A stretch of DNA of 64,000 bases from Verrucomicrobiota bacterium (GTDB lineage Bacteria > Verrucomicrobiota > Verrucomicrobiia > Opitutales > Opitutaceae): assembly GCA_023443455.1 (NCBI GenBank), contig JAEZUE010000039.1, positions 62,001 to 126,000 of the forward strand, read 5' to 3'. The notes beneath the pieces are model-generated. The model was not told the origin of the DNA. It saw only the letters and a program-made list of their open reading frames with translations, and made no database searches. Shown here one piece after another: positions 32,727-42,206 of the stretch; the stretch's first letter is position 1; every line of letters begins with the position of its first letter. Position numbers and translations under genes: made by a program.

Positions 32727-33371
32727 TCACCTCTCCCGCCAACGCCGCAACGCCGTCACCAACGATCCGAAACCACCCGGAAACTCGAACTCCAGCCGAC
32801 GAAAGTCCCCGCCATGCCGCCCGATCTCCTCCCGCGCCCGCCGCGTCTCCAGGGGCAGCGACGGATGGATGGTTCCATAGACCCGCTGCTTGAGCTCCTT
32901 GCGGGTGAACGGCGTCGCACCCTTCTCCTGGCCCGTCAACCACTGCGCCTCGGTGACTCCGTCTTCCCGCCCGCACAGGTACCACGCCTCGACCGCCGGC
33001 ACTGCCAGGCCCACCGCAGACAACAACCGCGCCCGGCCATGCGCCGGCGGCAGATGTTTCAGGGTTTGCCGCACGATCGCGCGCAGTTCGCACAGCCGGC
33101 AGCCCGGATGGAAATAGCCGGGCCGTTCATGCGCCTCGGTATGCACCACCGTGTCGTCGGAATCGACCACCACCACGATGCCCGCCGCGTCCGTGTTGAA
33201 ATGCAGGTGACGCAGGATCACCGGCAGCACCTGCGCGACCGAGGGCCAGCCGCGGGCCCGCAGCGGTGGTTGGGCAAGCTCGACGGCATGGCCGAGCACG
33301 CCCTCCACCACCAGATGGAGGGCCGCCTCGTCGGCAGGCGATTCGCTCAGCAACGCGACTTTCATCGGCAC
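32727..33371 (-). CDS. Toprim-like protein paired with the ATPase at 33387
   Basis: A 214-residue protein not matching DUF4276. Toprim-like pattern: KVALLSESPADEAALHLVVEG at the N-terminus (Glu10, Asp14, Glu15), then a strand with VVVVDSDDT (Asp70, Asp72, Asp73), the usual E...DxD metal ligands. A CRLCELR pair of cysteines lies near 91-94. The second half has EAWYLCGRE and KGATPFTRKELKQRVYG, like sequences in OLD- and RloB-type Toprim partners. It begins 15 bp after the ATPase stop, a clear operon. Predicted nuclease arm of an ATPase-nuclease defence pair; nuclease activity is inferred from motifs only. Confidence 0.65.
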   Translation of the reverse strand: MPMKVALLSESPADEAALHLVVEGVLGHAVELAQPPLRARGWPSVAQVLPVILRHLHFNTDAAGIVVVVDSDDTVVHTEAHERPGYFHPGCRLCELRAIVRQTLKHLPPAHGRARLLSAVGLAVPAVEAWYLCGREDGVTEAQWLTGQEKGATPFTRKELKQRVYGTIHPSLPLETRRAREEIGRHGGDFRRLEFEFPGGFGSLVTALRRWRER

Positions 33372-33386
33372 AGGCTCGCCCGACGC

Positions 33387-34379
33387 TCAGCCCTCGTCCG
33401 GCACGCCGCCGAGGATGCCGCTGTACCAAAGGTCGCCCAGGCTCGCGCCGCCGATCGCATTGCGCAGGTCCTCGCGGTCCGAGAGCCGCTCGAACGTCGC
33501 CTCCGCCCCGCGCTTCTGGGCGACGATCACCTCGTCGAGCTGGTCGCGGAAAAGGTCCAGCAGGTAGGGCGAATGCGTGGTCGTGAGGATCTGCGCCGGC
33601 GGCGCCTCCCCTTCGGGAAAACACATGCGGTAGAGCAGATCCCGGATCTCCCGCAGCAATCGGGGATGGATGCCGCGGTCGATCTCCTCGAGACAGAGGA
33701 TCGCCGGATACGGGTGCACCTGGGTGAGCACCAGCAGGCCGATCAGCACGAGCGTGCCCTGCGAGAGTTCCTCGGCACCGAGCCGCCGCCCCTCGCCGAC
33801 GATCTCGGCCTCGATCCGGCGGGCCCCATCCGGCGCCGTAACCACCGTCACGGTACGATATTCGGGCAGCACCCGGCAGAACTCCGCGACGATGCGCGAA
33901 TACGCCGCCGGTTCCTCGCGCTCGATCCGGTGCAGCGCCGCGGGCAGGTTGGCGCCCTCGTCCCCGAGCACGATCGGGGCTCCCGCCGGGCTCGGGCGAG
34001 CGAGCGCGGCCTGGTCGAGCGCGATGGTGCGCAGTGTTGTAAGCCGGGATACGATGCGCCCCCACTTCACCGGCAGCTCGCCCGGCCCGTCGACGCGCAG
34101 CGCGCAGGCGGTGCCGTCGGGCGCGCATTCGACGACGGCCTCGACGTCCGCGAAGGGTTCCCGGAAGCGGAACCGCAACCGGCCCGCCGACGCGGGAAGA
34201 GCCGATGAGGCCGGGCCGAACACAGGAGGCCGCCCGGCCAGGCGACGGAGCCGCTGCAACGCCTGCAGCACGCTGGTTTTGCCGCTCCCGTTGGGGCCGA
34301 TGAGCAGATTGAAGGGGCCGAGCTCGATCCGCGCCGAACGCAGGATCTTGAAGTTCGTGAATTCGATGGAGGCGATCAC
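33387..34379 (-). CDS. AAA_21/OLD-like ATPase (second ATPase-Toprim pair)
   Basis: A 330-residue SMC-like ATPase. The N-terminus IASIEFTNFKILRSARIELGPF is the family start, giving GTG 34379. Walker A is GPNGSGKT at 28-35, the signature is LSQGT, Walker B is AILCLEEIDRGIHP and the His region is TTTHSPYLLDLF. The insert between Walker A and the signature is short, so this belongs to a different subgroup from the island ATPase at 12525. Partnered by the downstream Toprim-like gene with 15 bp spacing. The xylulokinase terminator (34449) isolates the pair from the gene before it. A sensor ATPase in an OLD-, PARIS- or RloA-like defence pair is the best guess. Confidence 0.85.
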   Translation of the reverse strand: MIASIEFTNFKILRSARIELGPFNLLIGPNGSGKTSVLQALQRLRRLAGRPPVFGPASSALPASAGRLRFRFREPFADVEAVVECAPDGTACALRVDGPGELPVKWGRIVSRLTTLRTIALDQAALARPSPAGAPIVLGDEGANLPAALHRIEREEPAAYSRIVAEFCRVLPEYRTVTVVTAPDGARRIEAEIVGEGRRLGAEELSQGTLVLIGLLVLTQVHPYPAILCLEEIDRGIHPRLLREIRDLLYRMCFPEGEAPPAQILTTTHSPYLLDLFRDQLDEVIVAQKRGAEATFERLSDREDLRNAIGGASLGDLWYSGILGGVPDEG

Positions 34380-34448
34380 GGTGCGGCGACTATGCGGGCG
34401 TGGTCGTCGGCCGGCAACCACGCCGTTGCCCTTCCGGGCGAGGAAAAC

Positions 34449-34480
34449 AAAAAAGCCCGGAACCGAGGGCGGTTCCGGGC
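34449..34480 (-). terminator. Rho-independent terminator of xylulokinase
   Basis: On the minus strand, perfect 10-bp stem GCCCGGAACC / GGTTCCGGGC with a 6-nt loop, followed by six T. Confidence 0.9.
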
Positions 34481-34503
34481 GAAGGGTGACGCGAAACGGC
34501 GGC

Positions 34504-36021
<1,518 letters not shown>

Positions 36022-36114
36022 AGGTGTTGGTTGGTGTGGTTGGGCTGAAAAAACCGGCCGCACCGGGGGGAAACGAACGCCAAGGTTTCGCATGCGCACG
36101 AACGGCGGCGACAC

Positions 36115-36140
36115 AAAAAAGCCGCAGGCGAACCTGCGGC
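36115..36140 (-). terminator. Rho-independent terminator of the aspartate aminotransferase gene
   Basis: On the minus strand, 8-bp stem GCCGCAGG / CCTGCGGC with a tetraloop, then six T (36115-36120). Confidence 0.9.
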
Positions 36141-36165
36141 TTCGAAAATCGCGGAGCGGAGGTGG

Positions 36166-37359
36166 TCAGGCCTTCAGCGAGGCGCAGAAACGGGCCAGGC
36201 GGCGCACGCCCTCCTCGATGACCTTGTCGTTGGTGGCGTAGCTCAGGCGCAGGCAGTCGTCGGCCCCGAAGGCCACGCCCGGAACGGCCGCAACCTTCTC
36301 CTGCTCGAGAAGCTTTTCGCAGAACTCGCCGGACTTCAGCCCGAACGCCGAGATGACCGGGAAGAGATAGAACGCGCCCTGGGCCAGACCGCAGGTGATG
36401 CCGGGGATCTTGTTGAGCTCGGCATGCAGATAACGACGACGGCGGTCGAAGGCTTCGAGCATCGGCTTGATCGCCGCCTGGGCCTTGTCCTTCTCCTTCA
36501 ACGCGGCCAGCGCGCCGTACTGCGCAAAGGTGGTGGCGTTGGAGGAAGTCTGGCTCTGGATGTCGATCGCCGCCTTCAACACATCGGCCGGGCCGACCAT
36601 GGTGCCGAGGCGCCAGCCGGTCATCGAGTAGCTCTTGCTGAAACCGGAGACGACGATCGTCGCCGCGGCCGCCTCGGGGGAGATCGTCGCCGCGCAAAAG
36701 TGCTTCTGGCCGTCATAGGTGAGATGTTCATACATCTCGTCCGACATCAGGTAGAGCCCATGCTTGAGCACGACCCCGACGAACGCCTCCATCTCCTCCT
36801 TGGTGTAGACGGCGCCCGTCGGATTCGAGGGGCTGTTGAGGATGACGAGCTTGGTGCGCGGGGTGATCGCGGCCTCGAGCTGGGCGGCGGTGAGTTTGAA
36901 CCCGTTTTCCGCGCCGGCGCTGACGATGACCGGCGTGCCGCCGGCGAGCTTCACCATCTCCGGGTAGCTCACCCAGTACGGGGCAGGCACGATCACCTCG
37001 TCGCCCGGACCGACGGTGGCCATGATCGCGAGGTAGCAGGAGTATTTGCCACCCGGGCTCACGCAGGTCTGCGCGGGGGCGACCTTGAGGCCGTAGTCGG
37101 CGGCATAGCGTTCCGAGATCGCGGCGCGGAGCTCGTCGATGCCCGCGGCGGGCGCGTACTTGGTCTTGCCGGCGGCAAGGGCCTTGGCGCAGGCCTCCTT
37201 GATGAAATCGGGAGTGTCGAAATCGGGTTCACCGGCGGCAAAGCCGCACACGTCGACACCGGCTGCTTTGAGTGCTTTGGCCTTGGCATCCACCGCCAAG
37301 GTAGGCGACGGCGAGATGTTCTTGGCCCAAGGTGAGAGGGATCGGCGGATCTGGGTCAT
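36166..37359 (-). CDS. aspC: Aspartate aminotransferase, class I (subgroup 1-beta)
   Basis: A 397-residue PLP enzyme that interconverts aspartate and oxaloacetate with glutamate/2-oxoglutarate. Motifs: GVDVCGFAAGEPDFDTP, the substrate-binding region YVSPGGKYS-like (TCVSPGGKYS), NSPSNPTGAVY, YLMSDEMYEHLTYDG, the PLP Lys in VSGFSKSYSMTGWRLG (near 239) and the C-terminal Arg in CLRLSYATND. Length and motifs fit the bacterial Thermus-type aspartate aminotransferases; prephenate aminotransferase is an alternative in this subgroup. Single gene with terminator. Confidence 0.92.
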   Translation of the reverse strand: MTQIRRSLSPWAKNISPSPTLAVDAKAKALKAAGVDVCGFAAGEPDFDTPDFIKEACAKALAAGKTKYAPAAGIDELRAAISERYAADYGLKVAPAQTCVSPGGKYSCYLAIMATVGPGDEVIVPAPYWVSYPEMVKLAGGTPVIVSAGAENGFKLTAAQLEAAITPRTKLVILNSPSNPTGAVYTKEEMEAFVGVVLKHGLYLMSDEMYEHLTYDGQKHFCAATISPEAAAATIVVSGFSKSYSMTGWRLGTMVGPADVLKAAIDIQSQTSSNATTFAQYGALAALKEKDKAQAAIKPMLEAFDRRRRYLHAELNKIPGITCGLAQGAFYLFPVISAFGLKSGEFCEKLLEQEKVAAVPGVAFGADDCLRLSYATNDKVIEEGVRRLARFCASLKA

Positions 37360-37464
37360 GGCGAGGCGGCAAGCTGCGTGGTGGTTTGTGGCTAGGCAAG
37401 CCCGAGCGGGAGAGGCCGTTCACTTTCCTTCCGTCACCCCGGCGCCCGGGCGATGCAAGTAACC

Positions 37465-37515
37465 AAAAAAGAGCCCCTCGCAAGGGCACCGGAACCGGTA
37501 CACCTGACGAGGGGC
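37465..37515 (-). terminator. Terminator of the double-RHH gene
   Basis: On the minus strand an outer stem GCCCCTCG / CGAGGGGC encloses a second hairpin (ACCGG / CCGGT) and is followed by six T. Confidence 0.75.
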
Positions 37516-37545
37516 GAATTTGGGCAGGCTTTTGGGAACGAGAGA

Positions 37546-37911
37546 TTACTTCTTGCCCTTCTTGGCGGCCTTCACCGGCTTGGCGGCCTTCGCCGGCTTC
37601 GCGGCCTTCTTCTTCGCGGTGGCGGGAAGGGCCTCGATCGCCGTGCGGAGCAGCTCACCGACGCTCACGCCGTGCTTGCGCGCGAGCTTCACCAGCTTCT
37701 GCTTGGTGTCCATGCGCAAGCGCACGGAGATCTGGCGGTGGGCCTTCACCGGGGCGGCGTACGCGGCGAAATCGAACGTCTCGATCGCATGGCGGATCAC
37801 CTCGCTGTTGGTAGCCATGTCGAGACCGCCGCGGGCGGACTCGATCTTGGCGAGGAGCTCTTCCTTGAGGTCGAACGTGAGGGGGGAACTTTCCTGGGAG
37901 GTGGGAGGCAT
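37546..37911 (-). CDS. Tandem ribbon-helix-helix DNA-binding protein with histone-H1-like tail
   Basis: A 121-residue basic protein. Two ribbon-helix-helix units can be read: LTFDLKEELLAKI...NSEVIRHAIETFDF (residues ~11-50) and ISVRLRMDTKQKLVKLARKHGVSVGELLRTAIEAL (about 61-95). The tail from 98 is almost entirely Lys, Ala and Pro in AAKPAKAAKPVKAAKKGKK repeats, like histone H1 and the H1-like tails of some bacterial nucleoid proteins. It may be a CopG-type regulator with non-specific DNA anchoring, or a nucleoid-associated protein. No partner toxin gene is adjacent, so antitoxin is less likely. Own terminator. Confidence 0.75.
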   Translation of the reverse strand: MPPTSQESSPLTFDLKEELLAKIESARGGLDMATNSEVIRHAIETFDFAAYAAPVKAHRQISVRLRMDTKQKLVKLARKHGVSVGELLRTAIEALPATAKKKAAKPAKAAKPVKAAKKGKK

Positions 37912-38100
37912 ATCAGTATTCGGTTAACGGTGTTGATGTATCGCAGTTGCGGGTGAGAACGCCATAACTTTTCCATAACGTATCCGACGGCAAATTGTTT
38001 TTTCGCTACCGGCCCGGGAAAAATACCCAGAACCTCCCTACCCGTTCCGGTATTGACACCTCCGCCCCGCCTCCCGTCGATGGCAGAGCTCCCGTTCCCC

Positions 38101-39234
38101 ATGGCCAAAGTCGTCATCGAAAACCTCGCGAAGGTCTATCCAGAGAAGGAAGGAGCGGGCATCCGTGCGGTGAATGCGCTCGATCTCACGATCGAGGACC
38201 GGGAACTTCTCGTGCTGGTCGGTCCCTCGGGTTGCGGCAAATCGACCACCCTGCGGATGATCGCCGGGCTCGAGGAAGTGACCGCGGGTACGATCCGGAT
38301 CGATGGACGCATCGTCAACGACGTGCCGCCGAAAGACCGCGACATCGCGATGGTGTTCCAAAACTACGCGCTCTACCCCCACATGAGCGTGCGCGAAAAC
38401 ATGGCATTCGGCCTTCGCCTCCGGGGGCAGGCGGCGGCCGACATCGAACAACGGGTGCGCGACACCGCGCGAATCCTGGAGATCGAAGAACTGCTGGACC
38501 GTAAACCCCGGGCGCTGTCGGGCGGTCAGCGCCAACGCGTGGCAGTCGGTCGTGCCATCGTCCGCCGGCCCAAGGTCTTCCTCTTCGACGAGCCGCTGTC
38601 CAACCTCGATGCGAAAATGCGCGTCACCATGCGGACCGAGATCTCCAAGCTCCATGCCCGCCTCGGGGCCACGATGATCTACGTGACCCACGACCAGATG
38701 GAGGCAATGACGATGGGTGACCGAATCTGCGTGATGAAGGACGGCAAAGTCATGCAGACCGCCGCCCCCCTCGAACTCTACCGCAGGCCCGCCAACATGT
38801 TCGTGGCCGGATTCATCGGCAGTCCTCCGATGAACTTCTTCCACGGCACCATCGAGACACGGGCGGGGCGTTTGGAGTTCGTGGAGCGCGGGCATGAGCG
38901 ATCGCCCCTCCTGCGCCTGGCCCTGGGCGCGCGAAGCGCGGCACACGTGACGGACCGCATCGGCGCCCCCATCGTGCTCGGAATCAGGCCGGAGGACGTG
39001 CATGACGGACTCGCGGTGATTCAACAACCGGCCGGGGCGACTGCGGAGGTCGACATCGAAGTGGCCGAGCCGATCGGCGCGGAGACCCACCTCTATCTGA
39101 ACACGGGGGCGCACCCCTTCATCGCCCGGGTTCCTGGCGACTCTCGTTACGAGATCGGCAGTCGGTTCCGCGCGGTGTTCAACCTCGAGCACGCGCACTT
39201 GTTCGACCCGGCGACGGAGCTCGCCCTGGCCTGA
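38101..39234 (+). CDS. ugpC: Sugar ABC transporter ATP-binding protein, UgpC/MsmK type
   Basis: A 377-residue ATPase from ATG 38101 (MAKVVIENLAKVYPEKEG); a start 16 codons upstream is less typical. Walker A GPSGCGKSTT, Q-loop VFQNYALYPHMSV, signature LSGGQRQRV, Walker B VFLFDEPLSNLD, H-loop VTHDQMEA, then a C-terminal OB-fold MOBE regulatory domain (GIRPEDVHDG, EVDIEVAEPIGAETHLY). This class energises CUT1 importers for maltose, glycerol-3-phosphate and oligosaccharides. No permease or binding protein is adjacent, so it probably serves several sugar importers in trans, as MsmK does. Divergent from the double-RHH gene. Confidence 0.92.
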   Translation: MAKVVIENLAKVYPEKEGAGIRAVNALDLTIEDRELLVLVGPSGCGKSTTLRMIAGLEEVTAGTIRIDGRIVNDVPPKDRDIAMVFQNYALYPHMSVRENMAFGLRLRGQAAADIEQRVRDTARILEIEELLDRKPRALSGGQRQRVAVGRAIVRRPKVFLFDEPLSNLDAKMRVTMRTEISKLHARLGATMIYVTHDQMEAMTMGDRICVMKDGKVMQTAAPLELYRRPANMFVAGFIGSPPMNFFHGTIETRAGRLEFVERGHERSPLLRLALGARSAAHVTDRIGAPIVLGIRPEDVHDGLAVIQQPAGATAEVDIEVAEPIGAETHLYLNTGAHPFIARVPGDSRYEIGSRFRAVFNLEHAHLFDPATELALA

Positions 39235-39256
39235 TCGCCCCCGGGCGTTGAGCCCG

Positions 39257-39288
39257 AAAAGGCGGAACCGCGACCACGCGATTCCGCC
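39257..39288 (-). terminator. Terminator of the polysaccharide-export operon
   Basis: On the minus strand, stem of 7 bp (GGCGGAA / TTCCGCC) plus 4 bp (CGCG / CGCG) after one mismatch, ACCA/TGGT loop, then TTTT. It lies between convergent genes. Confidence 0.75.
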
Positions 39289-39314
39289 GGAAACAAGACG
39301 CCCCCCGGCTCCGC

Positions 39315-41561
39315 TCAGGCCTGTTTCCCGTTCTGGGAACCGTCGTCGGCCACGACGAAATAGTCCTTGTACGACTTGTCGTAGTATTGAGCGTAGTAAT
39401 ACCCGCTCACCGCAAGGTTCAACGCGTTGAGCACCGCGCCGAAACACGGGATGTTCGTCTCGGTCAACCGCCGCGCACAAAACTGGGCGGCCTTGCGGCG
39501 GACATGATTGAACATGATCGTGAACACCGACCCGTCGACAAGCGGCAGGATCACCATCGCGTCGCTCACGGCCGCCAGCGGCGGAGTATCGACCAACACC
39601 CGGTCGTAGCGGGTGCGAAGCTCTCCGATCAGCCTTTCAAACTCCGCGCCGTTGAGGATTTGGGTCGGGTTCTTGGCCCGCCCACCCGAGGGCAGGATGT
39701 CGAAATTCTGCTGATGATCCTTGAGGATCACCGACTCGAGCGAGGCCCCGGACACACAATAGTCGATCACTCCCTTGAGGTTCTCCACGCCGAAGGAACG
39801 ATGGACATTCGGCTTCCGCAGATCGCAGTCGACGATGATCGTCCGCTCGCCATGCGCGGCGAAAGTCAGCGCGAGGTTCGACGTCACGAAGGACTTGCCC
39901 TCGCTGGGCGTCGTGCTCGTCACGAGGATGACCTTCGCATTCTTGCTCTCATCGTGAAGCCGGAGATTCGAATGCAGCGAAAGGAATGCTTCGGCGGCCT
40001 GCGGATCGGCGTTGGAAATCGCCACCTGCGCCCGCTCCGAGGGCTCCATGCGGCGGATCTGCGGAATGATCGAGATGAGCGGCAGACCAACCACCGCCTC
40101 GATGTCGAAGGCGCTCTTGACCCGGTCGTCGATGAAGGCGACGAAGAAGGCGAAGGCCAAACCGAGGCCCGCGCCGCCGAAGACCCCGAGGGCCATGGAG
40201 AGCAGGTATTTGGGGGAGGAGTGATTCTTCGGATGCGGCGCGACCGCCTTGTCGAGGCTGCGGGCATTCTGCGTCTCGATGTTGGCGCTCATCAAAGTCT
40301 CGCGCATGCGACCGATGATCTGGGCCAGCACCTGTTCGTTCACCTCCAGATCGGTGAGCAGCGACTTGTAGTCGACGAGCATCCGGTCGAGCTTCAGGGC
40401 TTCGGCCTCCTGCGCGACCAGATCCGCACGCGTCTGCTCGAACCCACGCCGGTTTGTGTCGTATTCGTTGCTCACGTTGTTGGCGGCGGTCGCCAACGCC
40501 CGCGTCAGCTCCGTCTCGGTCTGCGCCAACGACTGACGCGCCTCGAGCATCCGCGGATGCTTCGCGCGATAGCGCTGCTCGAGCTGCGCCACCGCGATTT
40601 TCTGGGCCGCGACCTGCTGGGAAAGATTCTGGATCAACGGAATCGTCGCGATGAAGGTCAGGTCGGCCAGGGAGCGACCGTCGCGCTGCACTTCCTGCAC
40701 CTGGTTCCAGCGGACCTCCGCATCCTTCATGCGGGAGAACGCCTGGGTCTGCAGCAGGTTCAACGCCTTGAGCTTCTCGGTGACGATGTCCTTCCGCTGG
40801 TCGAGCGAAACCATGTTGTTGCGCTCCTTGTACGCCTGGAGATTGATCCCGAGTTCCTGCACCTTCTTGTTCTGCGTGTCGGCCCGGCTCTTCAGGTCCT
40901 CGACGGCCTTCATCGCCTCCGCCATGCGTTGGCGCGCATTGTAGGTCATGAACTCGTCGACGAAGAGATTTGCGACCTTGGCCGCAACGTTCCGGTCGGG
41001 ATGGGTGTAGGTGAGGGCGAGCACCCGGGTCTGCCGCACCGGCACCACGTTGCGGTTCTTCACCAGGATCTCGGCGGGGGTGATCGGGTCGCCGCTGCCG
41101 CCCTTGTCGAACGGGGCCAGAAACGCCTTGGCATCGTCGCCGACCAGTCGTTCGGCGACCTTCTCGACGATCGCCATGCTCTCGAGCAACTTCACCTGCG
41201 TATTGAGATCCTCAGGGCCGCGGAGCTCGGTATCCCGAACCTCCTCCACCTGCATGACCCGCGCATCGCGCCGCATGATCTCGACGGTCGCCGCCGCGGT
41301 GTACTGCTTGGTGCGGCTGAAGGTGTAGACGGCCGTCGCCGTCACCACCATGAGGAACACCACGACCACGTACCAGATCCGCTCGCGCAGGATGAGCAGG
41401 TAGTCGCGAAACGTGCGCTGGGGAGTGCTTTCGGCGCCGTAGCCGTGGTCCTCGTTCCCGTAGCCGTAGCCACCTTCCGATGACGACGGACCTCCGTGCA
41501 TCGCGCGGCGCGTGGGGCCAGTGAGCTTGGCGGGATTCGCGGGGGAGTCTGCGTTCGTCAT
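39315..41561 (-). CDS. Polysaccharide co-polymerase with tyrosine autokinase (BY-kinase, Wzc/ExoP type)
   Basis: A 748-residue inner-membrane protein controlling exopolysaccharide chain length and export. A Gly/Tyr-rich cytoplasmic N-tail (GGYGYGNEDHGYG) leads to TM1 near 63-83, a large periplasmic coiled-coil region, TM2 near 455-478 (YLLSMALGVFGGAGLG), then a cytoplasmic kinase: Walker A TTPSEGKSF near 552, Walker A' IIVDCDLRKP, Walker B RVLVDTPPLAA, and a C-terminal Tyr cluster (GYYYAQYYDKSYKDYF) that is autophosphorylated. Kinase and anchor are on one chain, as in proteobacterial Wzc. Its ATG overlaps the Wza-type stop (ATGA). Last gene of the operon 43346 to 39315. Confidence 0.93.
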   Translation of the reverse strand: MTNADSPANPAKLTGPTRRAMHGGPSSSEGGYGYGNEDHGYGAESTPQRTFRDYLLILRERIWYVVVVFLMVVTATAVYTFSRTKQYTAAATVEIMRRDARVMQVEEVRDTELRGPEDLNTQVKLLESMAIVEKVAERLVGDDAKAFLAPFDKGGSGDPITPAEILVKNRNVVPVRQTRVLALTYTHPDRNVAAKVANLFVDEFMTYNARQRMAEAMKAVEDLKSRADTQNKKVQELGINLQAYKERNNMVSLDQRKDIVTEKLKALNLLQTQAFSRMKDAEVRWNQVQEVQRDGRSLADLTFIATIPLIQNLSQQVAAQKIAVAQLEQRYRAKHPRMLEARQSLAQTETELTRALATAANNVSNEYDTNRRGFEQTRADLVAQEAEALKLDRMLVDYKSLLTDLEVNEQVLAQIIGRMRETLMSANIETQNARSLDKAVAPHPKNHSSPKYLLSMALGVFGGAGLGLAFAFFVAFIDDRVKSAFDIEAVVGLPLISIIPQIRRMEPSERAQVAISNADPQAAEAFLSLHSNLRLHDESKNAKVILVTSTTPSEGKSFVTSNLALTFAAHGERTIIVDCDLRKPNVHRSFGVENLKGVIDYCVSGASLESVILKDHQQNFDILPSGGRAKNPTQILNGAEFERLIGELRTRYDRVLVDTPPLAAVSDAMVILPLVDGSVFTIMFNHVRRKAAQFCARRLTETNIPCFGAVLNALNLAVSGYYYAQYYDKSYKDYFVVADDGSQNGKQA

Positions 41562-42181
41562 AGCACGCGTTCGGGCACAAAAATCACGTCGTCCTTGCGC
41601 AGGACCAGGGGATCCTTGGCCACGCCGGACATCAGTTCGTCGGTGTTGATCACGAAATTCTCGACCCGCCCGTCGGGCAGGGCTCGGGTCAAGCGCACGC
41701 GCCGCCGATCGGCCAACCGGTTGAACCCGCCCGCCCGCGAAATGGCATCGAGCATGGTCAGACGCTGCTCGGGCGGGTACTCGACCGCCTGCGGAGCGTT
41801 GACCGCCCCCAGCACATTCACCGTGCGGATCTGATACTTCAGAATCACGATGTTGATCTGGGGGTTCACCAGAAAGTCGCGATCATAGGCCTCGCGCACG
41901 GCCCGCTCCACCTCGGCGAGGGTGAGTCCCTTCACCTCGACACGGCCGATCAGGGGGAAGTACAGGTCACCCTCCTGCGACACCCGGAGTTCCCGATCCA
42001 GATCGGGCTCCTGGAACACCTTCACCCCGACGACATCACCCGACTCGAGGGTGTAGTCTTTCGATGGGTCCGATGCCCCGACCAGCCAAGACGGCAAGAT
42101 CAGGACCGCGAGCAACAGAAGCGCCGAGAGCCCTCGAGGCAGAGGCAAAGGGCGCCGTCCGGCACCGCTCTCGGCATTCAT
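41558..42181 (-). CDS. Polysaccharide export outer-membrane protein (Wza/SLBB type)
   Basis: A 207-residue export protein from ATG 42181 (MNAESGAGRRPLPL); ATG 42205 in frame is possible but would overlap the preceding gene's stop region. Signal-like hydrophobic segment LSALLLLAVLILPSWLVG; no lipobox Cys, so it is not a classic lipoprotein Wza. Poly_export domain: YTLESGDVVGVKVFQEPDLD, RVSQEGDLYFPLIGRVEVKGLT, then one SLBB domain VNVLGAVNAPQAVEYPP and LTMLDAISRAGGFNRLAD. Shorter than E. coli Wza (one SLBB, no C-terminal amphipathic helix), as is usual in exosortase-linked loci. Coupled to the BY-kinase by ATGA. Confidence 0.9.
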   Translation of the reverse strand: MNAESGAGRRPLPLPRGLSALLLLAVLILPSWLVGASDPSKDYTLESGDVVGVKVFQEPDLDRELRVSQEGDLYFPLIGRVEVKGLTLAEVERAVREAYDRDFLVNPQINIVILKYQIRTVNVLGAVNAPQAVEYPPEQRLTMLDAISRAGGFNRLADRRRVRLTRALPDGRVENFVINTDELMSGVAKDPLVLRKDDVIFVPERVL

Positions 42182-42206
42182 GCAAACCGACGCTTGGGAT
42201 ATCACT

